A DNA stretch of 38,605 nucleotides from Bacteroides sp. (GCA_030151885.1 JASLCG010000031.1:1-38605); one strand, 5' to 3'; shown: positions 17,258 through 26,550, counted from the first letter of the stretch. Made by a program: numbers and translations. The notes: generated by a model not told the origin, from the sequence alone.

Positions 17258-18295
17258 ATGAGTTATTTAATTAAACCCAAACATTATAAACCCATATTAG
17301 ACCTAAAACAGACAGAACTTGGGATTAAACAGATAAAAGATTTTTTCCAAATCAACCTATCTTCAGAACTAAGATTACGAAGAGTTACTGCCCCTCTATT
17401 TGTTTTACAAGGTATGGGTATTAATGATGATTTGAACGGAATTGAACGTCCAGTAAGTTTTCCTATTAAAGATTTAGGAGATGCTAAAGCTGAAGTTGTA
17501 CAGTCATTAGCTAAATGGAAAAGGTTAACTCTAGCAGAATATAATATTGACCCTGGATATGGAATATATACAGATATGAATGCTATTCGCTCGGACGAAG
17601 AATTGGGCAATTTACACTCACTGTATGTAGACCAGTGGGATTGGGAACGCGTCATTACTGAAGAAGAGAGAAATGTTGAATTTCTTAAAGAGATTGTAGA
17701 ACGTATATATGCTGCAATGATTCGCACAGAGTATATGGTATATGAAAACTATCCAATGATTACTCCATATCTACCTGAAAAAATACACTTTATTCATTCT
17801 GAAGAATTAAGAGCATTATACCCTAACAACACCCCTAAAGAGAGAGAGAATCTGATTACTGATAAATATGGAGCTGTATTTATCATTGGTATCGGGTCTA
17901 AGCTTTCTGATGGTACTAAACATGATGGAAGAGCTCCTGACTACGATGATTACTCTACTAAAGGATCTAATGGCTTAGCTGGCCTAAATGGAGACTTACT
18001 GCTATGGGATAGAGTACTAGGTAGGGCTGTTGAGTTTTCATCTATGGGTATTCGCGTCAATCAAGAAACGTTGTTAAAGCAGCTTAAAGAGTCTGGATCT
18101 GAGTATAAGAAAGAGTTATATTTCCACAAAAGGCTTCTAGAGGGGTCTTTGCCTTTATGCATAGGCGGAGGTATAGGACAATCTAGACTTTGTATGTTCT
18201 ATCTTAGAAAGGCACACATAGGAGAAATTCAAGCTAGTATTTGGCCTAGTGAAATGAGAGAAGAGTGCAAACAACATAATATATATTTGATTTAA
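17258..18295 (+). CDS. asnA: Aspartate-ammonia ligase (asparagine synthetase A)
   Basis: This 345-residue enzyme makes asparagine from aspartate, ammonia and ATP, through a class II synthetase-like fold. Family hallmarks are VQSLAKWKRLTLAEY near residue 85, GIYTDMNAIRSDE, YVDQWDWE and the C-terminal GGGIGQSRLCMFYL. Length agrees with the E. coli enzyme (330 residues) and Bacteroidales homologues. It heads a two-gene unit with ung, separated by 14 nt. Confidence 0.96.
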   Translation: MSYLIKPKHYKPILDLKQTELGIKQIKDFFQINLSSELRLRRVTAPLFVLQGMGINDDLNGIERPVSFPIKDLGDAKAEVVQSLAKWKRLTLAEYNIDPGYGIYTDMNAIRSDEELGNLHSLYVDQWDWERVITEEERNVEFLKEIVERIYAAMIRTEYMVYENYPMITPYLPEKIHFIHSEELRALYPNNTPKERENLITDKYGAVFIIGIGSKLSDGTKHDGRAPDYDDYSTKGSNGLAGLNGDLLLWDRVLGRAVEFSSMGIRVNQETLLKQLKESGSEYKKELYFHKRLLEGSLPLCIGGGIGQSRLCMFYLRKAHIGEIQASIWPSEMREECKQHNIYLI

Positions 18296-18309
18296 AGCGT
18301 AGATTAATA

Positions 18310-18975
18310 ATGGATGTAAATATTGAAGAGAGTTGGAAAGAAGTCTTGTATCCTGAGTTTAATAAACCCTATTTTAGCTTATTGACTGCCTTTGTACGCA
18401 AAGAATATAAAAGCAATGGTCCTATATTTCCTCCTGCAGGATTAATATTCAATGCTTTTAATACTTGTCCTTTTTCTAAAACTAAAGTAGTTATACTTGG
18501 GCAAGACCCATATCATGGCGATCATCAAGCAAATGGCTTATCTTTTTCTGTAAATAACGGGATAGCTTTACCACCATCTTTACGCAATATATATAAAGAG
18601 ATAGAAGATGATTTAAAAATCAAGCCTAAGACTAGTGGGGATCTTACCCATTGGGCTAAACAAGGAGTTTTATTGCTTAATGCTACACTTACTGTACGTG
18701 CTCATCAGGCTGGATCACACCAAAATAAAGGTTGGGAAGAGTTTACTGATGCCGCTATACGAGCATTAAACGATCAACGTAATAATCTTGTATTTATCCT
18801 TTGGGGAAGTTATGCTCAAAAGAAAGGTGCCTTCATAGACAAAAAAAGACACCTAGTACTAGAGTCACCCCACCCTTCTCCACTATCTGCTTATCGAGGT
18901 TTCTTTGGGAATCATCACTTTAGTAAAACAAATCAATATTTAGAACAACATAATATACTTCCTATCAACTGGTAG
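18310..18975 (+). CDS. ung: Uracil-DNA glycosylase
   Basis: This 221-residue base-excision repair enzyme removes uracil from DNA. The water-activating motif GQDPYHGDHQANGLSFS (about residues 64-80) contains the catalytic aspartate, and the C-terminal HPSPLSAYRGFFG is the DNA-intercalation loop with its essential histidine. VFILWGSYAQKK is the usual strand before it. Length is typical for family 1. It is probably cotranscribed with asnA and ends at a very strong shared terminator. Confidence 0.97.
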   Translation: MDVNIEESWKEVLYPEFNKPYFSLLTAFVRKEYKSNGPIFPPAGLIFNAFNTCPFSKTKVVILGQDPYHGDHQANGLSFSVNNGIALPPSLRNIYKEIEDDLKIKPKTSGDLTHWAKQGVLLLNATLTVRAHQAGSHQNKGWEEFTDAAIRALNDQRNNLVFILWGSYAQKKGAFIDKKRHLVLESPHPSPLSAYRGFFGNHHFSKTNQYLEQHNILPINW

Positions 18976-19010
18976 TTTAATTTTATACTATAAGTATTTA
19001 TAGTGTATAT

Positions 19011-19053
19011 AAAAGACGCAGGGTTACTATTATATAGTAACCCTGCGTCTTTT
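19011..19053. terminator. Bidirectional terminator, 20-bp perfect stem
   Basis: The arm at 19011-19030 (AAAAGACGCAGGGTTACTAT) is perfectly complementary to 19034-19053 with only a 3-nt loop. A/T runs at the stem base give a T-tract in both directions. It is shared by ung (+) and the convergent LptD-type gene (-). Confidence 0.92.
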
Positions 19054-19104
19054 ACTTATATTTATATCAAATTTTATTACTAAGCTATCGTATATTCAAT
19101 ACTA

Positions 19105-21789
19105 TTAATACCATTGAATATTTGTCTGTGTTTGACTTCTTTTATCCCACTTAAGATCTTGTAACATACTAGCATTTGCTCTAATCGTAAAGTTATAATA
19201 CTTCCACATACCCAAAGGAGAGAAGCTTGCAGACATATTAAAACAGTGTAAATCTCTAGATATTGTACAAGATGTCTGAGTTATTTTATTCACGTCAAAA
19301 TCATAACCAGTATTAAAGTTAAATGACCACTTATTAGACAGCTTTAAGTTACCACTTGCATTTACATTATGCGTCCATTTATATGGATAACGCATATTTT
19401 TCGGATTTATTTTTTTACTTGTATCTTCTCTAATATTAAAAGAGTAGTTTATATTAATAGACCATGGCATTGTAAACTCTTGGTATTGCATACTTTTTTT
19501 ACTCTTTTTTACTTTTTTAGTTGCTACTACTAACTCTTCATCAGCATCTTCTGTATCAGAGGTTTGATCATCTCTCTCTTTTTTCGGGAACCACTTATCC
19601 CACGTTTTATTATCAAATGTATATGAGAAGGAGCTACCCCAGCCTCTAAAGCGTCCAAATCTTCCATAAGACCATTCTGTTTTATCGCCTACCACTACTC
19701 TTCCATTCTTATCAAACTCATACGCATAAGTTGCAAAAGATGTATTCATACTTAACGTATAATTCTTGGTTAACTTAAGACGTAGCCTCATTGATAAATC
19801 ACTCCAAGGTCGAACTGTTGCTGCTGTATTATAAGACATACTAGCCCCAAGTTCATCTACTAAACTGACTTTTCGGATAGAATCATTCTTATCCTTATAT
19901 TTCATTTCTATATTATTAGAAACATCTAGGCTTATATTACCTTGCTTTCCTCGCCCTGGCACACCAAACATTTGACCTTCGTAAGGTGAGTAATATTGTG
20001 TATTACCATTATTGTCTTCATACTCTTTATAATAACCATATCTAGATTTACCAAAATCTGGTGCTGCACTAAATGATAGTTGAGGAGTAAATACATGTCG
20101 AATTTGGATTTCTTTTTTCTTAGCAAATAATGGACGATACATACCATATAGCTTTGTGCCCAGACCTAAACTAAAGTTGTAATTATAAACACGATTAAAT
20201 CCATATATTGTATCAGTAGGATTAAGTCTTCCTGCTTCTTCATCATACTCTTTCATTACTTTGCGAGAATACCAACGTTCTGTGTAATTAAAAGAGGGAG
20301 TAATATTCAAATACTTAAACAAAGTAAAAGTAGCACTAACTGGGATATTATGGTTCATTGCATTTTCCCAATCTTTTTGAAAGCTAGAGTTGAAAATCTG
20401 ATCATCTTTAGTTTTCAATGAGTTTGAAAATCGTCCCGTATAACTCATAGAAATTTTCTCATACCAGCGCTCTTCACCAACGGCTTGTTTACGTTTAAAA
20501 GGAAATATTCTACTTAAACTAACATTCAAGTCTGGTAAAGTAATTGCTACAGAAGAGTCTCTTGATGTTTGAGCAATATTAAAAGTACTAGATAGCGTTA
20601 AGTGTTGCTCAGGGAAATTTCGAGTATAACTAACACTAGAGGTTTTTGTATTTTGAGTTAATAACTGCGAGTTGTATAAGTTGTTAATATTTGATCTTTC
20701 ATAACTACTTGTTGAAAAGTTTACACTAGCAGAAAATGTGCTATTAGGATTAGCTTTTGGATCTTGTCTATGCATCCAATTAATCTTGAAGTCTTTGGCT
20801 ACCATATAATCATCTAGCCCCTTATCACCTGTTTTAGTAACCTGATAATTAGCTAAGAATGACCCTGAAAACTTATATCTTTTATTATAATTTGTTTCAG
20901 TCCCTAATGCCCAACTACCCTTTGTAAAGATATCTGCAGTTAAACGCAAGTCCATTTTATCACTTATTGCAAAGTAATATCCTCCATTAACAAGCCCAAA
21001 TCCTCTACTCTGATCATCCATATAAGTAGGAAGGATAAATCCTGAAGAATAACTACTTGAGAAAGGAAAGAAGAAGAAAGGTACAGCTATAGGTAGAGGG
21101 ACATCTTCTACAACTAAATAAGCTGGACCAGTAACAACATTTTTCTTTGGACGTACTTTAGCTCTAGTAAGCTGCATGTAAAAGTGTGGATGGTCATGAA
21201 GATCACAAGTTGTATACCTTCCATTCTTCATAAAGAACTCATCATCATCACCTTTTTTAGCCTCATAACTAGTAACATAAGCCTCTCCTTGCTGCGTTAC
21301 AATATTATTGATAAAACCTTTCTTAGATTTAAAGTTATATCGAATACCTTTAGTATCGTAGGCTGTCTCTCCTTCTTTAAATACAGTTTTAGTTTCAACC
21401 CCTAGGGAATCGACTAATCCTTTTGCTTTTACTGTACTACTATCTATATTCATAGTAATTACATCAGCCTCTAGATCTATAGTCTCATATGTAACTTTAC
21501 CTTGCCCATATAAATTAACTATACCTCCTTTGACAAAGACTAATGAATCTGAAGAATTAAAAAAGACAGGTGCATCTAAAGCATTTGCTTGATTGTCATT
21601 TTTTTCAACAGAATCTTTTTGAGCTATAGAGTCAACATAAACTGTATCATTTTTTGACACAATAGGCTGTTGCTTGGATGATATATTAGTAGCTGTCCTC
21701 TTTCCTTGAGCTGCTAGATAAACTGGCAGAAGTAAAAAGGACACCATAAACATGAAAACAATTATTTTTATATTTTTAGGTGACTTCAT
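19105..21789 (-). CDS. lptD: LptD-type LPS assembly outer-membrane protein
   Basis: This 894-residue protein begins with a signal peptide (basic MKSPKNIK, then a hydrophobic stretch ending LAAQG). Residues about 70-230 resemble the OstA/LptA-like domain, with short beta repeats such as VKGGIVNLYGQGKVTYE and YDTKGIRYNFKSKKGFI. The rest alternates polar and aromatic residues as in a large outer-membrane beta-barrel and ends in an aromatic-rich IQWY tail. It matches the Bacteroidota proteins annotated as putative LPS assembly protein LptD, which would place LPS in the outer leaflet. An acidic and basic low-complexity loop (about 740-770) looks like an exposed loop. It lies 90 nt downstream of the HD-domain gene, with its own -7 element. 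Confidence 0.82.
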   Translation of the reverse strand: MKSPKNIKIIVFMFMVSFLLLPVYLAAQGKRTATNISSKQQPIVSKNDTVYVDSIAQKDSVEKNDNQANALDAPVFFNSSDSLVFVKGGIVNLYGQGKVTYETIDLEADVITMNIDSSTVKAKGLVDSLGVETKTVFKEGETAYDTKGIRYNFKSKKGFINNIVTQQGEAYVTSYEAKKGDDDEFFMKNGRYTTCDLHDHPHFYMQLTRAKVRPKKNVVTGPAYLVVEDVPLPIAVPFFFFPFSSSYSSGFILPTYMDDQSRGFGLVNGGYYFAISDKMDLRLTADIFTKGSWALGTETNYNKRYKFSGSFLANYQVTKTGDKGLDDYMVAKDFKINWMHRQDPKANPNSTFSASVNFSTSSYERSNINNLYNSQLLTQNTKTSSVSYTRNFPEQHLTLSSTFNIAQTSRDSSVAITLPDLNVSLSRIFPFKRKQAVGEERWYEKISMSYTGRFSNSLKTKDDQIFNSSFQKDWENAMNHNIPVSATFTLFKYLNITPSFNYTERWYSRKVMKEYDEEAGRLNPTDTIYGFNRVYNYNFSLGLGTKLYGMYRPLFAKKKEIQIRHVFTPQLSFSAAPDFGKSRYGYYKEYEDNNGNTQYYSPYEGQMFGVPGRGKQGNISLDVSNNIEMKYKDKNDSIRKVSLVDELGASMSYNTAATVRPWSDLSMRLRLKLTKNYTLSMNTSFATYAYEFDKNGRVVVGDKTEWSYGRFGRFRGWGSSFSYTFDNKTWDKWFPKKERDDQTSDTEDADEELVVATKKVKKSKKSMQYQEFTMPWSININYSFNIREDTSKKINPKNMRYPYKWTHNVNASGNLKLSNKWSFNFNTGYDFDVNKITQTSCTISRDLHCFNMSASFSPLGMWKYYNFTIRANASMLQDLKWDKRSQTQTNIQWY

Positions 21790-21816
21790 TAACCTTCGAA
21801 ATTACACTTTAAATGG

Positions 21817-21824
21817 CAAAAATA
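21817..21824 (-). promoter_or_regulatory. Candidate -7 element for the LptD gene
   Basis: TATTTTTG on the minus strand matches TAnnTTTG, 27 nt upstream of the start codon. The -33 region is not clear. Confidence 0.4.
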
Positions 21825-21879
21825 CACAATCCTAGTAAATTAACTTTAACAAAGTTATCTTTTAATTATTTTTTATAAG

Positions 21880-22428
21880 TTATAAAAAAGCTTTTGTCCA
21901 GATATCGAACTGATTAACAACACTATCTCCAAATTTCTCCAGGCTTTCACGAGCTTGTTTTACACTTTTTTCTTGTAGTATATTAGATTTTGAATAGAAC
22001 TTATCAGCAAAACATATAACTTGCTCTTCTAAAGTAACTGGTAACATATCTCTTTTTGGAATAGGTAAATTATGCTCTTTTATAGTCTTTAAACTTAAAC
22101 CCGTACCTGTATGACGCTCACATACTAATGCATGCTTTAGTAAACCTTCCTCTTTCAAAATATCCGAACCTAAATATCCGTGTGCAATATAGGGAGCATT
22201 ACCAAAGCATAAAATATCAGGAGCATTTGTCATAAAGATTCCTATATCGTGTAGCAAAGAAGCCTCAACAAGAAAAACCTTATCTAAGTTTAACTCTGGA
22301 TGTAACTCTGCTATCTGCAAAGTTTTTTTGGCAACACACTTACTGTGAGCTATTAGAATAGTTTTAAGTTGACGCTCTTTCGAGTAGTATTTATCTATTA
22401 ACTGATAAGGATCTATTGTTAGTTTCAT
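21880..22428 (-). CDS. HD-domain (HDIG-type) phosphohydrolase
   Basis: This product is about 182 residues. The pattern HSKCVAKKTL, then ASLLHDIGIF, then AHGYLGSDIL and ALVCERHTG supplies the metal-binding histidines and aspartate of an HD domain, and a late CFADKFYSK segment gives the last aspartate. HDIG proteins hydrolyse phosphate esters of nucleotides, but the substrate is unknown. The longest frame starts at 22512, deep inside the upstream transporter gene. I prefer the ATG at 22428, which begins MKLTIDPYQLIDKYY, because it resembles family N-termini and limits the overlap with the transporter gene to 38 nt. The pair is therefore likely cotranscribed and translationally coupled. Confidence 0.82.
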   Translation of the reverse strand: MKLTIDPYQLIDKYYSKERQLKTILIAHSKCVAKKTLQIAELHPELNLDKVFLVEASLLHDIGIFMTNAPDILCFGNAPYIAHGYLGSDILKEEGLLKHALVCERHTGTGLSLKTIKEHNLPIPKRDMLPVTLEEQVICFADKFYSKSNILQEKSVKQARESLEKFGDSVVNQFDIWTKAFL

Positions 22429-23323
22429 TCTGTTTATTAATTTTTCTATTATGTACATAGAGCTGATACGAATTGAATCCGTTTTGGAAAAAAATATAAG
22501 CCCCAGGTCCAATAGTTACTAAAGGATTCATATATGTATATGCAATCCATATGGCTAAGATAGTATTTTTCTGTCCAAGAGATTGGCCACAAGCTTTAAC
22601 ATCTCCTCGATATTTTCCCACACTTTTCCCTATAAAGAACTGAAAAAAACAAGAGATTAATGCAACAGCCGAAATACCTACTAGTAAACCCATAGATATG
22701 TCATAGTTTTTTAAAGCTTCAATTGTTTTAGCAATAGCTATAGACAAAGATACTGCCCAAAGATAAAAAGCAAACCCTGTCTTTTCAACTAAAATTCTAT
22801 TTATCGGTTTAATATATCGAGCAAAAATATATGCTAAAATAAATGGGCCAAACAACAGTGGAAACACCTTTTTAAATATAACAAGTACTCCCTCAATTAA
22901 ACCAAAAGTGTTATTGGGCTCAGAGAATGTAAATAATAGAGGTATAGTAAATGCAGCTAAAGTGTTACTTAAGAAAGTATATGCAGTCACACTATTCATA
23001 TCTCCATCTAACTTAGATGTTATTACTGCTGCTGCAGTAGCTGTAGGACAAATAAAGCAGACCATTGCAACTTGTGCCATAATATGATTAAATGGTTGTA
23101 GTAAGATATAAAAAGCTACGGCACCTACAGTTTGAATTAGATACATAAACCAATGATAAGATTTTATTTTAATCTGATTCATTGGGACTTTAGAAAAAGT
23201 CAGTAACAGCATAAAAAAAATTAAATAGGGTGTAATAAATTCAATAGCTAAAAATAAAGGATAGCCTATTACACCTAAAACCATAGCTATTGGTAACGTC
23301 CAGTCTTTTAAGAACTTAATCAT
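22391..23323 (-). CDS. Bile acid:sodium symporter (BASS) family transporter
   Basis: This 310-residue inner-membrane protein has about nine or ten hydrophobic spans. CPTATAAAVITSKLDGD near residue 93 and GQSLGQKNTILAIWIAYTYMNP near residue 247 correspond to the two conserved cross-over regions of the BASS fold, where sodium and substrate bind. The family carries bile acids, pantoate, pyruvate and other organic anions, so the actual substrate is unknown. The gene is the first of the leftward unit with the HD protein and is divergent from the TonB receptor, with a closely packed promoter region between them. Confidence 0.82.
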   Translation of the reverse strand: MIKFLKDWTLPIAMVLGVIGYPLFLAIEFITPYLIFFMLLLTFSKVPMNQIKIKSYHWFMYLIQTVGAVAFYILLQPFNHIMAQVAMVCFICPTATAAAVITSKLDGDMNSVTAYTFLSNTLAAFTIPLLFTFSEPNNTFGLIEGVLVIFKKVFPLLFGPFILAYIFARYIKPINRILVEKTGFAFYLWAVSLSIAIAKTIEALKNYDISMGLLVGISAVALISCFFQFFIGKSVGKYRGDVKACGQSLGQKNTILAIWIAYTYMNPLVTIGPGAYIFFQNGFNSYQLYVHNRKINKQNETNNRSLSVNR

Positions 23324-23343
23324 TATATTTATTTGTTTAAAAA

Positions 23344-23351
23344 CAAATGTA
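23344..23351 (-). promoter_or_regulatory. -7 element for the BASS-HD unit
   Basis: TACATTTG on the minus strand, 20 nt from the transporter start codon, matches TAnnTTTG. The -33 position falls next to the -7 element of the opposing promoter. Confidence 0.45.
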
Positions 23352-23373
23352 AATGTTTCATAAGAATTTACTG

Positions 23374-23381
23374 TATATTTG
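23374..23381 (+). promoter_or_regulatory. -7 element for the TonB-dependent receptor gene
   Basis: TATATTTG matches TAnnTTTG, 32 nt ahead of the receptor ATG. Its expected -33 region overlaps the divergent -7 element at 23344-23351. No cobalamin riboswitch is possible in the short leader. Confidence 0.45.
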
Positions 23382-23413
23382 TTATGTTTTATTAATTATT
23401 AATTTTCAATAAA

Positions 23414-25468
23414 ATGAAAGAAAACAGTACTTTACAACGTACCCAAATACGTTGGAAACACTTCACTAACAAGAGTTATGCTGTTTTTTGTAGTTTGAAA
23501 AGAGAGGTTAATATTGGTGTTCTAGCATTTGCTACCCTTGCTTTTGCAAATGTAGATAATGCTTTAGCTCAACAACAAACCAATCACGAACTACAAAATT
23601 ACGAACTCGAAGAAGTTGAAGTGACAGGATCACGTGTTCCACTTACTCTAAGTGAATCGGCACGTATGGTTACTGTACTGACAAAAGCTGATATCCAGGC
23701 TGCTGCAGTACATAGTGTAAATGACCTGCTTAAATTAGCTACAGGAGTTGACGTCCGACAACGTGGCGAATTTGGAATTCAAACGGACATATCACTTCGA
23801 GGGGGAACTTTTGACCAAATTACCATTTTACTGAATGGAATAAACTTATCTAACCCACAGACTGGTCACTTAACTACAGACTTCCCTGTTTCAATGAGCG
23901 ACATAGAGCGTATAGAGATTCTTTCTGGCCCCGCAGCTAGAATATATGGTACGTCGGCATTTAATGGTGCGATCAATATCGTTACTAAAAAAAATGCACC
24001 TAACCACATATCAACAGAACTCATGGGTGGTGCTTATGGTCTTTTCGGCACAAACATTAGCTCAAGCTACAGCCACAACAATTTTAATCATCATCTATCT
24101 GGCAATTACAACAGATCTGATGGTGCTACGAAAAATAGCAACTTTAATTTAGGAAAAGCTTTTTATCAAGGCTTTCTTAATACAAGCCAAGTAAACCTAA
24201 ATTGGCAGCTAGGCTTTAGTGATCAGCAATATGGCGCAAATACTTTTTATACTGCTAAGTATGATAACCAGTATGAGAAAAATAGACGCTATATCACAGC
24301 AGTACAAGCTGAAACTAAAGGATGGTTTAAATTTATGCCCTCCATATACTGGATACGAAGTTATGATAACTTTCAACTTATTAAAGGTAAACCTATGGGA
24401 GAGAATTTCCATATGACTGATGTTTATGGAGCAAATCTTAATGCCCATATAAATAGTAAAATAGGAAAGACAGCCTTTGGTGTAGAAATTAGAAATGAAG
24501 GTATATTAAGTACCAATTTAGGTAATACTCTGGAAGAAGAGCAATGGGTAAAAATTAAAGGAAAAAAGAACAAGTTTTACAACCATAAGGCTAATAGAAC
24601 AAATGTTAGTTATTATCTTGAACATAATATTTTACTTTCAAAGCTTACTATTTCCCTAGGTGTACTTGCTAATATGAACACAGGACTAGATCACAAGTTT
24701 AGATTTTACCCTGGTGTAGATGTTTCATATAGACCCACTAAAAACTGGAAACTATATGCCTCATGGAATAAGGCTTTAAGAATGCCAACATTTACAGACC
24801 TCTACTACAGTAGCCCTACACAAAAAGGAGATATTAAACTAAAACCTGAAAAAACACAGGCCTACAATATAGGTACTACTCTATTTTGTGGATTTGCCCA
24901 AGTAGATTTAAGTGCATTCTATCATAAAGGAAAAAACATGATTGACTGGGTTATGTATACACCTGAAGATATCTACCACTCTGCCAACAATCAGAAACTA
25001 GATAATAAAGGTTTAGAACTAAACTCTAAATTTGACATTGCTTCTTTAATAGGTAAAGACACTTGGATTAGACAGGTTCAGCTAGGGTATAGTTATATTA
25101 CCCAGAAGAATAACAACAGCGAACAAATTTATAAATCAAATTATGCATTAGCATATCTCAAACATAAATTTACTGCACAGTTAGAACACTCTTTTATATG
25201 GAAGCCCTTAACTTTTAACTGGTCATTAAGATGGCAAAACAGAATGGGAGATTATATTGACTTTAGTGATACAAGTAATATCAATGGAGTTAAAAAAGCA
25301 TATCCTAAGTTTGCTCTAGTCGATTTAAAAATTCAATGGAAGCAGGATAATTACCTCATGTATATTGAAGCTAACAATTTATTAGACAGACATTATTTTG
25401 ATTTAGGAAATGTTCCCCAGCCTGGAATATGGCTAAAAGGGGGTGTGAAATACACTTTTAATCTATAA
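23414..25468 (+). CDS. TonB-dependent outer-membrane receptor, possibly for cobalamin
   Basis: This 684-residue receptor has a long N-terminal signal region of about 53 residues: a basic, aromatic segment (RTQIRWKHFTNKSYAVF) precedes the hydrophobic core and the cleavage-like site NALAQ. A TonB-box-like EVEVTGSR follows, then the plug domain (about 70-190) with VNDLLKLATGVDVRQRG, RGGTFDQITILLNG and GPAARIYGTSAFNGAINIVTKK. The rest is a 22-strand-type barrel, with YASWNKALRMPTFTDLYY and a typical aromatic C-terminus. It lacks the carboxypeptidase-like domain of SusC proteins. It resembles the smaller BtuB-like receptors of Bacteroides, which suggests cobalamin or iron-chelate uptake, but the substrate is an inference. 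It ends at a perfect hairpin. Confidence 0.85.
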   Translation: MKENSTLQRTQIRWKHFTNKSYAVFCSLKREVNIGVLAFATLAFANVDNALAQQQTNHELQNYELEEVEVTGSRVPLTLSESARMVTVLTKADIQAAAVHSVNDLLKLATGVDVRQRGEFGIQTDISLRGGTFDQITILLNGINLSNPQTGHLTTDFPVSMSDIERIEILSGPAARIYGTSAFNGAINIVTKKNAPNHISTELMGGAYGLFGTNISSSYSHNNFNHHLSGNYNRSDGATKNSNFNLGKAFYQGFLNTSQVNLNWQLGFSDQQYGANTFYTAKYDNQYEKNRRYITAVQAETKGWFKFMPSIYWIRSYDNFQLIKGKPMGENFHMTDVYGANLNAHINSKIGKTAFGVEIRNEGILSTNLGNTLEEEQWVKIKGKKNKFYNHKANRTNVSYYLEHNILLSKLTISLGVLANMNTGLDHKFRFYPGVDVSYRPTKNWKLYASWNKALRMPTFTDLYYSSPTQKGDIKLKPEKTQAYNIGTTLFCGFAQVDLSAFYHKGKNMIDWVMYTPEDIYHSANNQKLDNKGLELNSKFDIASLIGKDTWIRQVQLGYSYITQKNNNSEQIYKSNYALAYLKHKFTAQLEHSFIWKPLTFNWSLRWQNRMGDYIDFSDTSNINGVKKAYPKFALVDLKIQWKQDNYLMYIEANNLLDRHYFDLGNVPQPGIWLKGGVKYTFNL

Positions 25469-25474
25469 ATCTTT

Positions 25475-25512
25475 TAGAACGGTATTTATCTTTAAATACC
25501 GTTCTATTTTTA
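25475..25512 (+). terminator. Terminator of the TonB receptor gene
   Basis: TAGAACGGTATTTA (25475-25488) pairs perfectly with its complement at 25493-25506 around a 4-nt loop, followed by a run of T residues. It begins 6 nt past the receptor stop. Confidence 0.9.
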
Positions 25513-25588
25513 TATGAGTATTTTTTAAGTATTCAATACCAACGATACCAAAAAACTATAAATATGATGCAGATTGACAAGAATATAC

Positions 25589-25596
25589 TATTTTTG
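25589..25596 (+). promoter_or_regulatory. -7 element of the MCE gene promoter
   Basis: TATTTTTG matches TAnnTTTG and lies 60 nt upstream of the MCE start codon. No TTG appears at the usual distance. Confidence 0.4.
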
Positions 25597-25656
25597 TAAT
25601 TCAAATCAAAAAATACTTTCACGTAAAGAAGAGAGTTATTATTAAAAAGAAATTGA

Positions 25657-26550
25657 ATGAAGTTCTTAACAAAAGAGGTAAAAATAGGTATTGTTAGTAT
25701 AATAACATTATTCTTATTGATATATGGAATAAATTATTTAAAAGGAGTTAACTTATTCCAACCATCTAGTGTAATCTATGTATCATTTAAGGATATTAAT
25801 GGGTTGGCTAAATCTAGTCCTGTTTATGCAGATGGTTACAAAGTCGGCATAGTACATGACATTGAATACGATTACAATAAAGCAGGAAATGTTATTGTAG
25901 AGGTCGAGCTAAATACTGCACTAAGAATACCCAAGGGTAGTTCGGCAGAACTTATGCCAGAGCTAATGGGAGGAGTAAGAATGAATCTTCTTCTAGCAAA
26001 TAACCCTAGAGAGAGCTATAATAATAAGGATACCATTCCAGGGAATTTACAAATAGGTATGATGGATAAAATGGCCAAAATGCTACCAGCATTTGAAACC
26101 ATGTTGCCTAAAGTAGATTCAATACTAACCTCTATAAATACATTACTAGCAAATCCTGCTCTTAATGAATCTCTTACAGCGTTAAGTAATACTACTAAAA
26201 ACATTGAACAATCAACATCTGAGTTTAATAGTTTGATAAAAAATGATTTACCTAGTCTTACTGCAAAGATAGATGAGATTAGCACTAATTTTGTTAAGGT
26301 TAGCAATTCTTTGGCTAATATAGAATTTGATGCTACTTTTAATAAAATAGATAGTGTTATTGGTAATCTAAACCAACTAACCGAACAACTTAGCAATAAA
26401 AATGGTAGTTTAGGTATGCTTATCAATGACTCTACTTTATATCATAACTTGGCTGAAACAGGAGAAAATGCCGCTAAACTTTTAGAAGATCTTAAAAAGA
26501 ATCCTAAGAGATACGTTCATTTTTCTGTTTTCGGGAAAAAACAGAAATAA
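25657..26550 (+). CDS. MCE-domain (MlaD-like) lipid transport protein
   Basis: This 297-residue protein has one N-terminal membrane span (about residues 8-28, VKIGIVSIITLFLLIYGINYL). A single MCE domain follows at about 38-115, with VSFKDINGLAKSSPVYADGYKVGIV and a GSSAELMPELMGGVRMNL segment. Residues 140-285 are a long helical or coiled region with regularly spaced leucines and polar residues. It fits the substrate-binding subunit of an Mla-type ABC lipid transporter working between inner and outer membranes. The ATPase and permease subunits are not beside it here, which is common for this family. It has its own promoter element. Confidence 0.9.
   Translation: MKFLTKEVKIGIVSIITLFLLIYGINYLKGVNLFQPSSVIYVSFKDINGLAKSSPVYADGYKVGIVHDIEYDYNKAGNVIVEVELNTALRIPKGSSAELMPELMGGVRMNLLLANNPRESYNNKDTIPGNLQIGMMDKMAKMLPAFETMLPKVDSILTSINTLLANPALNESLTALSNTTKNIEQSTSEFNSLIKNDLPSLTAKIDEISTNFVKVSNSLANIEFDATFNKIDSVIGNLNQLTEQLSNKNGSLGMLINDSTLYHNLAETGENAAKLLEDLKKNPKRYVHFSVFGKKQK

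Noticed and set aside
22429..22512. Longer start for the HD-domain gene
   Set aside because: It would extend the overlap with the transporter gene to over 100 nt and add residues that do not resemble HDIG proteins.
23324..23413. Cobalamin riboswitch ahead of the TonB receptor
   Set aside because: The 90-nt gap is too short and lacks the conserved B12-box-like core; the predicted leader is about 30 nt.
26522..26547. Hairpin at the end of the MCE gene
   Set aside because: TTTCTGTTTT/AAAACAGAAA lies within the last codons and stop and has no following T-tract; it is better explained as coding sequence.
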